DNA from: Pandoraea bronchicola
Lineage (GTDB): Bacteria > Pseudomonadota > Gammaproteobacteria > Burkholderiales > Burkholderiaceae
DNA: 64,000 nucleotides
Reading direction: 5' to 3'
NCBI RefSeq assembly: GCF_902459805.1
Contig: NZ_CABPST010000001.1
Coordinates: forward strand, 434,001 to 498,000
Positions 29,167-39,992 of this stretch are shown in pieces. The notes below the pieces were generated by a model. It was given only the letters and a program-made list of their open reading frames with translations, made no database searches and had not been told where the DNA came from. Numbering within the stretch: the stretch's first letter is position 1; each line of letters starts with the position of its first letter. The translations under genes were made by a program, and so were the position numbers.

Positions 29167-29589
29167 ATGGCAAGACCCCAACCGGCGCGCAGCACCGCGA
29201 CACAGAACCCCGGGCGCGAAGCCTGCCCTTGCGGCGGACTCGCGTTCGAAGACTGCTGCGGGCGCTATCTTGAGCGCGGCGACATTCCCCCCACGGCCGA
29301 AGCGCTGATGCGCTCGCGTTACACGGCGTTCGTGCGTCACAACGCGCCGTATCTGCTCGACACGTGGGCGGCGCGCACGCGTCCCGCCACGCTCGATTTC
29401 GACGACGCGCCGCAGTGGCTCGGCCTTCAGATCAGGGCGCATCAGCAACGCGACGACAGCCACGCCGAGGTCGAATTCGTCGCTCGCTACAAGATCGGCG
29501 GACGCGCCCACCGCTTGCACGAGCGCAGCCGCTTCGAGCGCTCGGACGACGGCCGCTGGCGCTACCTCGACGGCGACCTGTTCGACTGA
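29167..29589 (+). CDS. YchJ family protein (UPF0225)
   Basis: 140 residues. The N-terminal Cys cluster CPCGGLAFEDCCGRY is a SEC-C-like zinc-binding motif; ALMRSRYTAFVRHNAPYLLD and the following NTF2-like beta-sheet (HAEVEFVARYKIGG) are the usual YchJ features. No biochemical role is established. The gene starts 20 bases after the isomerase stop codon, so the two are probably one transcript. Confidence 0.87.
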   Translation: MARPQPARSTATQNPGREACPCGGLAFEDCCGRYLERGDIPPTAEALMRSRYTAFVRHNAPYLLDTWAARTRPATLDFDDAPQWLGLQIRAHQQRDDSHAEVEFVARYKIGGRAHRLHERSRFERSDDGRWRYLDGDLFD

Positions 29590-29685
29590 GACCGCGCGGG
29601 CAGACGCTCACACACGCTCAAACACGTTCACGCACGTACCGATAACGAATTCAACGACAACTCACTCTCCACCGGATTTCGTCAC

Positions 29686-31293
29686 ATGCCGATTCTCGAA
29701 AGCAAACTCAACCCGCGCGGCGAAGACTTTGCACGCAACGCGGCCGCGATGCAGACCCTGGTCGACGACCTGCGCGAACGGGTGGCCCAATTGGCCGGTG
29801 GCGGCGGTGAGGCTGCACGCAAAAAGCACGTCGGCCGCGGCAAGCTGCTGCCGCGCGAGCGTGTCCAGCAATTGCTCGATCCGGGCTCGCCGTTTCTCGA
29901 ACTCTCGCAGCTCGCCGCCATCGGCATGTATCACGACGATGCCCCCGGCGCCGGCATCATCACCGGTATCGGACGTGTCTCGGGTCAGGAATGCGTGATC
30001 GTCTGCAACGACGCCACGGTCAAGGGCGGCACCTACTACCCGATGACCGTCAAGAAACATCTGCGCGCGCAGGAGATCGCCGAGCAGAACCATCTGCCGT
30101 GTATCTATCTGGTCGATTCGGGCGGCGCCAACCTGCCGAATCAGGACGACGTCTTCCCCGACCGCGATCACTTCGGCCGCATTTTCTACAACCAGGCGCA
30201 GATGTCCGCACAGGGCATTCCGCAGATCGCCGTGGTGATGGGTTCGTGTACGGCCGGTGGCGCCTACGTGCCGGCGATGAGCGACGAGTCGATCATCGTC
30301 AAGGAACAGGGCACGATTTTCCTCGGCGGCCCGCCGCTCGTGAAAGCCGCAACCGGTGAGGAAGTCAGCGCCGAGGACCTCGGCGGCGCCGACGTCCACA
30401 CACGTCTGTCGGGCGTGGTGGATCACTTCGCGCAGAACGATGCACACGCGCTGTCCATTGCGCGCAGCATCGCCGCCAACCTCAATCGTCAGAAGCCGGC
30501 GACCGTCGCGCTCAGACCGCCCGTCGAGCCGAAGTACGATGCCCGCGAACTGTACGGCGTCATCCCGTCCGACACGAAGAAACCGTTCGACGTGCGCGAA
30601 GTGATCGCGCGTCTGGTCGACGGCTCCGAATTCGACGAGTTCAAGGCGCGCTACGGCACCACACTCGTGTGCGGCTTTGCGCATCTGTGGGGCTATCCGG
30701 TCGGCATCGTCGCGAACAACGGCATTCTCTTCTCTGAGTCCGCGCAAAAGGGCGCGCACTTCATCGAGCTGTGCTGCCAGCGCAAGATCCCGCTGATCTT
30801 CCTGCAGAACATCACCGGCTTCATGGTCGGACGCAAGTACGAAAACGAGGGCATTGCGAAGCACGGCGCGAAGATGGTGACGGCCGTCGCCACCGCGAAC
30901 GTGCCGAAGTTCACGGTCATTATCGGCGGCTCGTTCGGCGCCGGTAACTACGGCATGTGCGGCCGTGCGTACTCCCCGCGTTTCCTGTGGATGTGGCCGA
31001 ACGCCCGCATCTCGGTGATGGGCGGCGAGCAGGCCGCGTCGGTGCTGGCGACGGTCAAGCGCGACGGCATCGAAGCCAAGGGCGGTCAGTGGAGCGCCGG
31101 CGAGGAAGATGCCTTCAAACAGCCGATCCGCGATCAGTACGAGCGCCAGGGGCACCCGTACTATGCGAGCGCCCGCCTTTGGGACGACGGGGTGATCGAC
31201 CCCGCCGACACCCGCACCGTGCTCGGACTGGGCCTGTCGGCCTCGCTCAATGCGCCGATTCCGGAAACGCGCTTCGGCCTGTTCCGCATGTAA
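29686..31293 (+). CDS. liuB: Methylcrotonyl-CoA carboxylase, carboxyltransferase (beta) subunit
   Basis: 535 residues. Carboxyltransferase N and C domains with [71 protein letters not shown] and [19 protein letters not shown], all typical of the methylcrotonyl/geranyl-CoA branch rather than propionyl-CoA carboxylase. It moves the carboxyl group from biotin on LiuD to 3-methylcrotonyl-CoA, giving 3-methylglutaconyl-CoA. The biotin-carrying partner is encoded 6 kb downstream after the bio operon. Confidence 0.95.
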   Translation: MPILESKLNPRGEDFARNAAAMQTLVDDLRERVAQLAGGGGEAARKKHVGRGKLLPRERVQQLLDPGSPFLELSQLAAIGMYHDDAPGAGIITGIGRVSGQECVIVCNDATVKGGTYYPMTVKKHLRAQEIAEQNHLPCIYLVDSGGANLPNQDDVFPDRDHFGRIFYNQAQMSAQGIPQIAVVMGSCTAGGAYVPAMSDESIIVKEQGTIFLGGPPLVKAATGEEVSAEDLGGADVHTRLSGVVDHFAQNDAHALSIARSIAANLNRQKPATVALRPPVEPKYDARELYGVIPSDTKKPFDVREVIARLVDGSEFDEFKARYGTTLVCGFAHLWGYPVGIVANNGILFSESAQKGAHFIELCCQRKIPLIFLQNITGFMVGRKYENEGIAKHGAKMVTAVATANVPKFTVIIGGSFGAGNYGMCGRAYSPRFLWMWPNARISVMGGEQAASVLATVKRDGIEAKGGQWSAGEEDAFKQPIRDQYERQGHPYYASARLWDDGVIDPADTRTVLGLGLSASLNAPIPETRFGLFRM

Positions 31294-31327
31294 CCGCCTG
31301 CACCGGTCCATCGAGGAATTCCACGTC

Positions 31328-32119
31328 ATGAATCTCGCCACGCTAAAACTCAGCGTCGATGCCCACGTCGCCACGATCACGCTCAATCGTCCGGACGTGC
31401 GTAACGCCTTCAACGAAACGGTCATCGAGGAATTGACGGGCGCGTTTCGTGCGCTCGCCACGAACGACGACGTGCGCGTCATCGTGCTCGCTGCCGAAGG
31501 TGTCGCCTTCTGCGCCGGCGCCGACCTGAACTGGATGAAGAAGATGGCCGGTTACTCGGATGCCGAGAACCGTGCCGACGCGATGACGCTGGCCGTCATG
31601 CTCAATACCATCTACCGCTGCCCGAAGCCGGTGATCGCCCGCGTGCAGGGCGACACCTACGCCGGCGGCGTGGGTCTGGCGGCAGTGGCCGATATCGTCG
31701 TCGCCGTGGACACCGCGCACTTCTGCCTGTCCGAAGCCAAGCTGGGTCTGATGCCGGCCACGATCGGCCCCTATGTCATTCGCGCCCTCGGCGAAGCGGC
31801 CTCGCGCCGCTACTTCCTCACGGCCGAACGCTTCACCGCGTCGACGGCACAACGGCATGGTCTCGTCCACGAAGTCGTTACCGCAGACGCGCTCGATAAC
31901 ACCGTACAGGCGCTCGCCAAGGCGCTCGCCGATAACAGCCCGAACGCCGTGAAGGAGTGCAAACGCCTGGTGCAGGACTTCGCGAGCCGCGCCATCGATG
32001 AGAACGCCATCGCCGAGACGGCGGAGCGCATTGCGACCATTCGCGCGTCGGACGAAGGCCGCGAAGGGGTTCGTTCGTTCCTTGAGAAGCGCTCGCCGTC
32101 GTGGCGCGCGGCGTCCTGA
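31328..32119 (+). CDS. liuC: Methylglutaconyl-CoA hydratase
   Basis: 263-residue crotonase-fold enzyme. Start MNLATLKLSVDAHVATITL; the CoA-binding and oxyanion segments are FCAGADLNWMKKMAGYSD and VQGDTYAGGVGLAAVADIV, with FCLSEAKLGLMPATIGPYVI. The SEAKLGL(M/I)PA pattern and the position between liuB and liuD identify it as the hydratase that forms HMG-CoA in leucine degradation. The ATG is 35 bases after the liuB stop codon. Confidence 0.92.
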   Translation: MNLATLKLSVDAHVATITLNRPDVRNAFNETVIEELTGAFRALATNDDVRVIVLAAEGVAFCAGADLNWMKKMAGYSDAENRADAMTLAVMLNTIYRCPKPVIARVQGDTYAGGVGLAAVADIVVAVDTAHFCLSEAKLGLMPATIGPYVIRALGEAASRRYFLTAERFTASTAQRHGLVHEVVTADALDNTVQALAKALADNSPNAVKECKRLVQDFASRAIDENAIAETAERIATIRASDEGREGVRSFLEKRSPSWRAAS

Positions 32120-32431
32120 GCCCGCCGCGAGCGCCAGCACGCATCATCGGTTACAAATTTTTTTGAGGAGGGCTGACGGCGGAGATGCCGCAACGTTATC
32201 GGCGGGTTTTACGAAATTATCGATAACGTCTTGCTACGGCACATAAACCAGCGATTTTTTGCGCCAATTCCGCCTATTGCCCTGCCAAAACGCTTTGCCT
32301 ACCATGCGCCCATCCCCCACCTCCGGCCCCGTGCGGCAGCGCCAAACGCGACGCCCGCCACCGGCCAGCCGGACGGACGACGCACGTCCCCGTGCGAGCG
32401 TCGCCCGTCGCGGCCAACCAAGGAGTCAATG
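32120..32431 (+). other. Intergenic region upstream of bioA with an AT-rich leader and possible regulatory palindrome
   Basis: 312 bases between liuC and bioA. It holds a T-rich stretch followed by GAGGAGGG (32155-32172), a 13-codon open frame (32185-32226, MPQRYRRVLRNYR) and the palindrome TTATCGATAA (32217-32226). A second arrangement pairs ACGTTATCG (32193-32201) with CGATAACGT (32221-32229). This is the likely promoter and control region of the biotin operon. Confidence 0.5.
32217..32226 (+). promoter_or_regulatory. TTATCGATAA palindrome, possible BioR-like operator
   Basis: The 10-bp palindrome fits the consensus TTATMKATAA known for the GntR-type biotin repressor BioR of alphaproteobacteria. 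Its position in the bioA upstream region is suggestive. No bioR gene is in the window and I do not know that this lineage encodes one, so the assignment is tentative. Confidence 0.3.
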
Positions 32432-33808
32432 ATGGACGCCTCCCCGCGCCCCCCCGCCGGTCCCGGCGATCTCGCCGCGCGCAGTCTGCGACAGGTCTGG
32501 CACCCCTGCACGCAGATGAAGCAACAGGCAAAGCTGCCCCTCGTCGCGCTGTCTCACGGCGAGGGCCCCTGGCTCGTCGATACCGGCGGCGAGCGTTACC
32601 TCGACGCCATCAGTTCATGGTGGGTCAATCTGTTCGGCCATGCGAACCCGCGCATCAACGCGGCGCTCGTGGATCAGCTCGGCCGTCTCGAGCACGCGAT
32701 GCTCGCAGGCTTCACGCACGAGCCGGTCGTGGCACTGGCCGAGCGGCTGTCGGCATTGACCGGTGGCGTGCTGGGCCATGCCTTCTTTGCGTCCGACGGC
32801 GCTTCCGCCGTCGAGATCGCCCTCAAGATGAGCTTTCACGCGTGGCGCAATCAAGGCCATAGCGACAAGCGTGAATTCGTGTGCGTGCGTCACGGCTATC
32901 ACGGCGAAACCCTTGGCGCGCTCGCCGTGACCGATGTCGCGCTTTTCCGCGATGCCTACGACCCGCTGCTGCGTCACGCCCACGTGGTGGCCTCGCCCGA
33001 CGCGCGGCTCGCGCACGAGGGCGAAACGCCGGTCGACGTAGCGCGCCGTGCCGCAGCCGAACTCGAGGCGTTGCTCGTCAATCGCGAAGGCCGCGTCGCC
33101 GCCGTCATTGTCGAGCCGCTCGTACAGTGCGCCGCCGGTATGGCGATGCACGATCCCGAATACCTGCGGTTGGTGCGCGCGTTATGCGACCAGCATGGCG
33201 CGCATCTGATCGCCGACGAAATCGCCGTCGGCTGTGGACGCACCGGCACGTTCTTCGCGAGCGAACAGGCCGGCATCTGGCCCGACCTGCTCACGCTGTC
33301 CAAAGGCATCAGCGGCGGCTATCTGCCCCTCTCGCTGGTCCTCTCGCGCGACGCGATCTACAACGCGTTCTACGACGACGACACCGCTCGCGGCTTCCTG
33401 CACTCGCACTCTTACACCGGCAATCCGCTCGCGTGCCGCGCCGCACTCGCCACGCTCGACATCTTTGCCGACGACGACGTTCTCGCGCGCAACGCCGTTC
33501 GCGCGGCGCGTCTCACGCAGGCGCTCGCCCCGCTCGCAGACGACCCGCGCGCCCGGCATTTCCGCCATCGCGGCATGATCTGGGCGTTCGATGCGGTGTT
33601 GCCGGATACGTCTGGCGCCGCAGCGGCCTTCGCGAAGCGCTTCTACACCGAAGCCCGCGCACGCGGTGTGCTGCTGCGCCCCATCGGCGCCACGGTCTAT
33701 CTGATGCCGCCGTATGTGCTGGACGACGGTACCGTCGACTGGCTCGCACAACAAACGCTCGCGGCGTTCGACGCCACGATGACGCACGGCATGGAGGTGT
33801 CGGCATGA
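32432..33808 (+). CDS. bioA: Adenosylmethionine-8-amino-7-oxononanoate aminotransferase
   Basis: 458 residues, PLP class III aminotransferase making 7,8-diaminononanoate in biotin synthesis. Motifs: [48 protein letters not shown] and [15 protein letters not shown] with the PLP lysine at 291. AGGAG sits 6 bases before ATG 32432 and only 3 before the adjacent ATG 32429, so 32432 is preferred. The stop codon overlaps the bioF start by 4 bases (ATGA), showing translational coupling. Confidence 0.95.
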   Translation: MDASPRPPAGPGDLAARSLRQVWHPCTQMKQQAKLPLVALSHGEGPWLVDTGGERYLDAISSWWVNLFGHANPRINAALVDQLGRLEHAMLAGFTHEPVVALAERLSALTGGVLGHAFFASDGASAVEIALKMSFHAWRNQGHSDKREFVCVRHGYHGETLGALAVTDVALFRDAYDPLLRHAHVVASPDARLAHEGETPVDVARRAAAELEALLVNREGRVAAVIVEPLVQCAAGMAMHDPEYLRLVRALCDQHGAHLIADEIAVGCGRTGTFFASEQAGIWPDLLTLSKGISGGYLPLSLVLSRDAIYNAFYDDDTARGFLHSHSYTGNPLACRAALATLDIFADDDVLARNAVRAARLTQALAPLADDPRARHFRHRGMIWAFDAVLPDTSGAAAAFAKRFYTEARARGVLLRPIGATVYLMPPYVLDDGTVDWLAQQTLAAFDATMTHGMEVSA

Positions 33809-35013
33809 CGTCCCATCCCCTGCTCTCTCGCCTCGACGCCGGACTTGCGGAGATCGACCGCGCGCACCTGCGACGCCGTCACCGCGTGGTGTCCACACCG
33901 TGCCAGCCGCATTTGCGGGCCGACGGCCGCGACGTCCTCGCGTTCGCCAGCAATGACTATCTCGGTCTGGCCGCCCATCCGAAGGTCGTCGAAGCGCTCA
34001 TCGAAGGTGCCCGTCGCTACGGTGCGGGCAGCGGGGCATCGCACCTCATCAGCGGTCACTCGCAGGCCCATGCGGAACTCGAAACCGCACTCGGCGACTT
34101 CATGTCGCCGCATCTCGTCGACGGCCGCGCGCTGTACTTCTGCACCGGCTATATGGCCAATCTGGCGACGATCTCCGCGCTCGCGGGCAAAGACGCCGAG
34201 ATCTTCTCCGAGGCACTCAATCATGCGTCGTTGATCGACGGTGCACGGCTGTCGCGCGCCCGCACGCATGTCTACGCTCACGGCGATGTCGAGGCGCTGG
34301 CCGCGCTGCTCGCCGCCAGCACGGCCGAGACGAAGCTGATCGTCACCGACGGTGTGTTCTCGATGGACGGCGACATCGCGCCGCTGCCGCAACTGCTCGC
34401 GCTTGCCGAACAGCACAACGCGTGGCTTATCGTGGACGACGCGCACGGCTTCGGCGTCGTGGGCGAAAACGGCCGCGGCGTATTCGAGCACTTCGATCTG
34501 CGCTCGCCCAACCTCGTCATCATCGGCACGCTCGGCAAAGCCGCCGGCGTCGGCGGGGCGTTCGTCGCGGCAAACCATCGTGTCATCGACTGGCTCATCA
34601 ATCGCGCACGCCCGTATATCTTCACGACGGCGGCGGCTCCTTCGCAGGCGCACGCGCTGCTCACGAGCGTTGCCCTGATTGCGGGCAGCGAGGGCCGCGA
34701 GCGTCGCGCTGCGTTACAAGCCCGCATTGCCCAACTGCGCGATTCGCTCACGCTGCGGCATTGGCGGCACATGGTCTCGCCGACGGCTGTACAGCCGATC
34801 ATCCTCGGCGAAAACGCTGCGGCGCTGCACGCCCAGGCGGGCCTCGCGGAAGCCGGCTTGTGGGTGCCCGCGATCCGTCCGCCGACCGTCGCACCGGGCA
34901 CGTCGCGCCTGCGCGTGACGCTCAGTGCCGCACACACGGCAGACGACGTCGCGCGGCTGGCCACCGCCATCAACCAACTCGACCGAGACTGGACGGAGCA
35001 CGCACATGGCTGA
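33805..35013 (+). CDS. bioF: 8-amino-7-oxononanoate synthase
   Basis: 402 residues, PLP-dependent alpha-oxoamine synthase condensing pimeloyl thioester with alanine. [49 protein letters not shown] and [11 protein letters not shown] (PLP lysine 245) are all present. It starts inside the bioA stop codon and its own end overlaps bioD by 8 bases, so the three genes form a tightly coupled operon. A much longer reading frame reaching back to 32881 is out of frame with bioA and rejected. Confidence 0.95.
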   Translation: MTSHPLLSRLDAGLAEIDRAHLRRRHRVVSTPCQPHLRADGRDVLAFASNDYLGLAAHPKVVEALIEGARRYGAGSGASHLISGHSQAHAELETALGDFMSPHLVDGRALYFCTGYMANLATISALAGKDAEIFSEALNHASLIDGARLSRARTHVYAHGDVEALAALLAASTAETKLIVTDGVFSMDGDIAPLPQLLALAEQHNAWLIVDDAHGFGVVGENGRGVFEHFDLRSPNLVIIGTLGKAAGVGGAFVAANHRVIDWLINRARPYIFTTAAAPSQAHALLTSVALIAGSEGRERRAALQARIAQLRDSLTLRHWRHMVSPTAVQPIILGENAAALHAQAGLAEAGLWVPAIRPPTVAPGTSRLRVTLSAAHTADDVARLATAINQLDRDWTEHAHG

Positions 35014-35809
35014 TCGGAACCTTATCGCTGCCTCCGAAGCCCCCGCCGAACGACCGGCGCCAGCCCGTCACGCGTTCTTCGTCACCGGCACCGACACCGA
35101 GATCGGCAAGACGCTCGTCTCGTCCGCGTTGCTGCATGCGGCTGCGCGTCGCGGGCTGGTGTGCGCGGGGCTCAAGTCGGTTGCGGCGGGCGCCTCCGAG
35201 CACAACGGGCGCTTCGTCAACGACGACGTCGAGCAGTTGCATCGGGCGAGCAACCTGAAGCTGCCGGACGACTGGTATTGCCCGTACGTGCTCAAGGACG
35301 CGACCGCGCCGCACATCGCGGCGGCCGCCGAAGGCATTGCCCTCGATTGCAGCGTGATCCGCGCGGGCTATGCGCGTGTGGCCGCACGCGCCGACCTTGT
35401 GATCGTCGAGGGCGTAGGCGGTTTTCGCGTGCCACTCGGTCCCGACGCGAGCGCGCCGGATACCGCCGATCTGGCGCGTCAACTCGGCCTGCCGGTGATT
35501 CTCGTGGTCGGCCTGCGGCTGGGTTGCATCAGCCACGCACTGCTCACTGCCGAAGCCATTGCGTCGCGCGGACTCACGCTCGCGGGCTGGGTCGCCAATC
35601 ACGTCGATCCCGACATGCGCCACGTGGAGGCAAACGTCGACGCGATTGCGGCACGATTGTCCGCGCCGCTGCTCGGGCGCGTGCCGCATCTGCCACACCC
35701 CGACGCAGCGACGGCATCCGGCTATCTCGACATTGCCCCGCTGGTCGACACGACACGGCCTCGTGCGGTGGAGGCGTCGCTGACGACGCGCCCGCACACC
35801 GCCCCCTGA
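35006..35809 (+). CDS. bioD: Dethiobiotin synthetase
   Basis: 267 residues. P-loop GTDTEIGKT at 28-36 is the diagnostic BioD motif; GLKSVAAGA replaces the usual GLKPVAAG, and [11 protein letters not shown] is the second nucleotide/substrate loop (usually VEGAGG). It closes the ureido ring using CO2 and ATP. The N-terminal ~20 residues ([15 protein letters not shown]) are an Ala/Pro-rich extension. Overlaps the bioF end. The GLKS for GLKP change is a small peculiarity that may be lineage specific. Confidence 0.94.
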   Translation: MADRNLIAASEAPAERPAPARHAFFVTGTDTEIGKTLVSSALLHAAARRGLVCAGLKSVAAGASEHNGRFVNDDVEQLHRASNLKLPDDWYCPYVLKDATAPHIAAAAEGIALDCSVIRAGYARVAARADLVIVEGVGGFRVPLGPDASAPDTADLARQLGLPVILVVGLRLGCISHALLTAEAIASRGLTLAGWVANHVDPDMRHVEANVDAIAARLSAPLLGRVPHLPHPDAATASGYLDIAPLVDTTRPRAVEASLTTRPHTAP

Positions 35810-35869
35810 GCGCGCGATCCCCTATCGCGCGACATCCCCCCCGACATACCGAATTCAAGGAATCACACC

Positions 35870-36925
35870 ATGCAAGTTCACGCCCACACCGCCGCTCACG
35901 GACACGACGAAGCGCTGCGCCGCAACGACAAGCCCTGGACCGTCACCGAGATCGAGGCGCTCTTCGCGCTGCCGTTCAACGATCTGATCTTCCGCGCACA
36001 GCAGGTGCATCGCGAACACTTCGACGCCAATGCGGTACAGCTCTCGACGCTCCTCTCGATCAAGACGGGCGGCTGTCCGGAGGACTGCTCGTATTGCCCG
36101 CAATCGGCACGCTACGACACTGGCGTGGAAGCCGAGAAGCTCATGCCGGTAGAGGAAGTCGTTGCCGCCGCGCAGCGCGCCAAGGACGCCGGCGCCACCC
36201 GTTTCTGCATGGGCGCCGCGTGGCGCAGCCCGAAGCCCCATCAGGTCGACGCCGTGGGCGAGATGGTGCGCAGCGTCAAGGCGCTGGGTCTGGAGACGTG
36301 CGTCACGCTCGGCATGCTGCGTGACGGACAGGCCGAACAGTTGCGCGAGGCCGGTCTCGATTACTACAACCACAACCTCGATACGTCGCCCGAGTTCTAC
36401 GGCCAGATCATCACCACGCGCACTTATCAGGACCGTCTGGACACGCTCGCCCGAGTCCGCGACGCCGGGCTGAAGGTCTGCTGCGGCGGTATCGTCGGGC
36501 TGGGTGAGACACGCCGCGAGCGCGCCGGCCTCATCGCGCAACTGGCCAACATGTCGCCGTATCCCGAGTCGGTGCCCATCAACAATCTGATGAAGGTCGA
36601 AGGCACGCCGCTCGAACACAACGAGAACGTCGATCCGTTCGATTTCGTTCGCATGATCGCGGTGGCGCGCATTACGATGCCGCGCGCGATGGTGCGTTTG
36701 TCGGCGGGTCGCGAGATGATGGACGACGCCCTGCAATCGCTGTGCTTCCTTGCCGGGGCCAACTCGATGTTTTACGGCGAGAAGCTGCTCGTCACGCAGA
36801 ACCCGCAAGCCGAACATGACCGCGCGTTGCTCGCGCGCCTTGGCATGCGCACCTCGACCGAGGAAAAGCTCGGCGCCGCCGATGCCGGCGAGTGCGATGG
36901 CCTCACGGCCTGCGCCACGCACTGA
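35870..36925 (+). CDS. bioB: Biotin synthase
   Basis: 351-residue radical SAM enzyme inserting sulfur into dethiobiotin. The [4Fe-4S] motif is CPEDCSYC (Cys69, Cys73, Cys76). SQSARYDTG is represented as [29 protein letters not shown] and [18 protein letters not shown] contain residues for AdoMet and the second cluster, and LSAGREMM the arginine ligand. CAAGGAATCACACC precedes the ATG. Last gene of the bio operon, 61 bases after bioD. Confidence 0.97.
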   Translation: MQVHAHTAAHGHDEALRRNDKPWTVTEIEALFALPFNDLIFRAQQVHREHFDANAVQLSTLLSIKTGGCPEDCSYCPQSARYDTGVEAEKLMPVEEVVAAAQRAKDAGATRFCMGAAWRSPKPHQVDAVGEMVRSVKALGLETCVTLGMLRDGQAEQLREAGLDYYNHNLDTSPEFYGQIITTRTYQDRLDTLARVRDAGLKVCCGGIVGLGETRRERAGLIAQLANMSPYPESVPINNLMKVEGTPLEHNENVDPFDFVRMIAVARITMPRAMVRLSAGREMMDDALQSLCFLAGANSMFYGEKLLVTQNPQAEHDRALLARLGMRTSTEEKLGAADAGECDGLTACATH

Positions 36926-37141
36926 GTGCGTTCTGCATGACAACGGGCTGGCGTTGAAGAAGGTGTTGACAGATTAAGCGCCGCGACGGCAACGAGATCG
37001 CAGAAGACGATCCGCCGTGGCGGCGAAGTTGGATAGCAACGAGAATGGCGCAAGTGCCGCGGCCCTCCGTCACAAGCGGAGGTGCAAGGTGCAGGTCCGA
37101 GGTGCAAGCGCCGCCCCAATCGATCATTTTCCGGAGGCAAT

Positions 37142-39163
37142 ATGTTCGACAAGATCCTCATCGCCAACCGCGGCGAAATCGCCTGTCGCGTCGCGGCAAC
37201 GGCCGCACGCCTGGGCATTCGCACCGTGGCCGTTTATTCCGACGCCGACGCGCACGCCAAACATGTCGCCGTGTGCGACGAAGCGGTACACGTGGGCGGT
37301 GCCGCCGCGCGCGACAGTTACCTGCGCATCGACGCCATCATCAACGCCGCCAAGGCCACCGGCGCGCAAGCCATCCACCCGGGCTACGGCTTCTTGTCAG
37401 AGAACGAGGCGTTCGCTGCCGCATGCCACGAGGCGGGCATCGTCTTCATCGGCCCGCCGGTCGGCGCCATCCATGCGATGGGCAGCAAGAGCGCCGCCAA
37501 GACGCTCATGGAAGGCGCGGCCGTCCCGCTGGTCCCCGGCTATCACGGAGACAATCAGGACGCCGCCTTCCTGCACGCACGCGCCGACGAGATCGGCTAC
37601 CCCTTGCTGCTCAAGGCCAGCGCAGGCGGTGGCGGCAAGGGCATGCGCGTGGTGGAGCGCAGCGAGGATTTCCGCGCCGCGCTCGCGTCGTGCCAGCGCG
37701 AAGCGGCGAGCAGCTTCGGCGATGAGCGCGTGCTCGTGGAGAAGTACCTGACGCGTCCGCGTCACATTGAGATTCAGGTGTTCGCCGACACGCACGGCAA
37801 CTGCGTCTATCTGTTCGAGCGCGACTGCTCGGTGCAACGCCGTCACCAGAAAGTGCTGGAAGAAGCGCCCGCACCGGGCATGACCGACGAGCGCCGCCGT
37901 TCGATGGGCGAAGCCGCCTGCAACGCCGCGCGCGCCGTGGGCTATGTCGGTGCCGGTACGGTGGAGTTCATCGCCAATCAGGACGGCTCGTTCTACTTCA
38001 TGGAGATGAACACGCGCCTGCAAGTCGAGCACCCGGTCACGGAAATGATCACGGGACTCGATCTGGTGGAGTGGCAATTGCGCGTGGCTGCAGGCGAAGT
38101 GCTGCCCCGCAAGCAGGAAGCGTTGCGCATTCACGGCCATGCGCTCGAAGCGCGTATCTACGCGGAAAACCCGGACAACAACTTCCTGCCGTCGACGGGC
38201 ACGCTTTCTACACTGCGCCCGCCCGCGGCGGTTCAATTCGAGATCGGCGGGGCGGCGACACCGGCCGCCGTGCGCATCGACTCGGGCGTGCGCGAAGGCG
38301 ACACCATCTCGCCGTTCTACGATCCGATGATCGCCAAGCTGATCGTGTGGGGACAGGACCGCGACGAAGCGCTCGCGCGCATGCGCCGCGCGCTGGGTCA
38401 GTACCGCGTGGTCGGTGTGCAGACGAACATCGCCTTCCTCGGACGCCTGGTCGCCAGCGAACCGTTCGCCGGCGCCGATCTCGACACCGGTCTGATCGAG
38501 CGCCATCGCGACACGCTGTTCCCGGCGGCCGCCCCGGTGCCCGCGACCACGCTGGCGCTGGCTGTGGCCGCACAGCTCGGTCGCGAAGCCGTGATCGGGC
38601 GCCGCAAGTATCAGGACAGCATCGACCATCACTCGCCGTGGCAACTCGCCACCGGCTGGCGTCTGAACGGCGATTACCAGCGCACCCTGTCGTTCGATCA
38701 TGGCGAGACGCGTCTTGACGTCATTCTCACGAGCGGTGCGCAGGCCAGCACGCTGACGGTCGACGGGCAGACCTATCCGTATCGCTACGCTCACGACGGC
38801 GGGGTTTACCGCGTGACGCTCGGCGAGCGGCGCGTGCAAGGTCACGTCGACTTCGAGCAGCAGACCGCCCACGTCTTCGCGGATGGCCTGTCGTGGACGC
38901 TGCGCTGGCATGACCCGCTGGCACAGGCAGGCGCCCAGGAAGGCGGTGAGGGCCGGTTGACGGCGCCCATGCCGGGCAAGGTCATTGCGGTACTCGCGCC
39001 GGCCGGCACGAAGGTCGAGAAAGGCGCGCCGCTGCTCGTGATGGAGGCGATGAAGATGGAGCACACCATCAGCGCGCCGGCCGACGGGGAGATCGAAGAG
39101 GTGCTGTACGCCGTCGGCGATCAGGTGCCGGAGGGCGCGCAGTTGCTGGCGTTCAAGCGGTAA
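37142..39163 (+). CDS. liuD: Methylcrotonyl-CoA carboxylase, biotin-containing (alpha) subunit
   Basis: 673 residues. Biotin carboxylase domain (about 1-450): MFDKILIANRGEIACRVAAT, HPGYGFLSENEAFA, KASAGGGGKGMRVV, FMEMNTRLQVEHPVTE. A linker domain (about 480-590) connects to the C-terminal biotinyl domain with EAMKMEH, Lys638 being the biotinylated residue. It carboxylates biotin with bicarbonate and ATP for transfer by LiuB. TCCGGAGGCAAT precedes the ATG. It follows bioB by 216 bases, so the cell makes the cofactor and its user from one region. Confidence 0.96.
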   Translation: MFDKILIANRGEIACRVAATAARLGIRTVAVYSDADAHAKHVAVCDEAVHVGGAAARDSYLRIDAIINAAKATGAQAIHPGYGFLSENEAFAAACHEAGIVFIGPPVGAIHAMGSKSAAKTLMEGAAVPLVPGYHGDNQDAAFLHARADEIGYPLLLKASAGGGGKGMRVVERSEDFRAALASCQREAASSFGDERVLVEKYLTRPRHIEIQVFADTHGNCVYLFERDCSVQRRHQKVLEEAPAPGMTDERRRSMGEAACNAARAVGYVGAGTVEFIANQDGSFYFMEMNTRLQVEHPVTEMITGLDLVEWQLRVAAGEVLPRKQEALRIHGHALEARIYAENPDNNFLPSTGTLSTLRPPAAVQFEIGGAATPAAVRIDSGVREGDTISPFYDPMIAKLIVWGQDRDEALARMRRALGQYRVVGVQTNIAFLGRLVASEPFAGADLDTGLIERHRDTLFPAAAPVPATTLALAVAAQLGREAVIGRRKYQDSIDHHSPWQLATGWRLNGDYQRTLSFDHGETRLDVILTSGAQASTLTVDGQTYPYRYAHDGGVYRVTLGERRVQGHVDFEQQTAHVFADGLSWTLRWHDPLAQAGAQEGGEGRLTAPMPGKVIAVLAPAGTKVEKGAPLLVMEAMKMEHTISAPADGEIEEVLYAVGDQVPEGAQLLAFKR

Positions 39164-39188
39164 CTGCCAATCGGGAGGCGATCCGGTA

Positions 39189-39992
39189 TCACGCCGGATC
39201 GTGTCCTGCCGCGCCCGGAATCGCCTGACGCCGGAACTGCTGCGGCGTCAGTCCCGACTGGCGCGCGAACATCTCGATAAAGGCGGAAGGCGTCGCGTAT
39301 CCCAGATCGAGCGCAATCGACTTGACGGTGCGCCCCGCCTCCAACCCCTCGATGGCGCGCAGAAAGCGCATGCGCTGCCGCCACTGCCCCAACGTCATCC
39401 CCAACTCCGTGCGGCAATGGCGCGCCAGCGTGCGCTCCGTCATGGAGACGGTTTCGGCCCACGCGGCGAGCGTGCGGTTGTCGGCAGGCTCGCGCTGTAA
39501 TGCCTCCAGCACACGCGCCAGTGACGGGGATCTGGCCAGCGGCAAGAAACGCGGCTCGGCCGGGGCGAGCGCCAGCTGATCGATAAGCACCTGCGCGAGA
39601 CGACGGTCGGCCTCGGTGCGCGGACATGCCACGCCTCGCTCGGCGAAATCGGACAGGATCGCCCGCAGCAGAGCGCTGATTCGCAAGGTGGCGACGTTCG
39701 CGGGGAGCACGCTCGCGAGTGACGCGTCGATGTACACCGACCGGTAAATCACCGCATGCGCGTTGAAGCTCGCGTGCGCGGCCTTCGGCGGAACCCACAC
39801 GGCATATTGCGGCGGCGACAGCAGCCGGGTTCCCTCGATCTCCAACTGCATCACGCCATTCGCGACGTAATTGAGCGTTCCCCAGTCGTGACGATGCGGC
39901 AGCCACGCCGTCTGGGCGTCGAACTCGTCGTACCGGAAATACACCGGATACGGCAGCTTCTTGAAACTCGGCCAGTTATTGCGGAGGGTCAT
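39189..39992 (-). CDS. AraC family transcriptional regulator
   Basis: 267 residues. An N-terminal cupin-like domain (about 15-100; PHRHDWGTLNYVANGVMQLE) and a C-terminal double helix-turn-helix (about 160-258; TLAAWAETVSMTERTLARHC, then IALDLGYATPSAFIEMFARQ). The second HTH motif is intact. It converges with liuD, only 25 bases from its stop, and diverges from the beta-hydroxyacid dehydrogenase gene, which is the most likely target. A role in the liu pathway is not indicated. Confidence 0.9.
   Translation of the reverse strand: MTLRNNWPSFKKLPYPVYFRYDEFDAQTAWLPHRHDWGTLNYVANGVMQLEIEGTRLLSPPQYAVWVPPKAAHASFNAHAVIYRSVYIDASLASVLPANVATLRISALLRAILSDFAERGVACPRTEADRRLAQVLIDQLALAPAEPRFLPLARSPSLARVLEALQREPADNRTLAAWAETVSMTERTLARHCRTELGMTLGQWRQRMRFLRAIEGLEAGRTVKSIALDLGYATPSAFIEMFARQSGLTPQQFRRQAIPGAAGHDPA

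Noticed and set aside
29662-31482. A 606-codon minus-strand frame
   Set aside because: Antisense shadow of liuB, which has all carboxyltransferase motifs.
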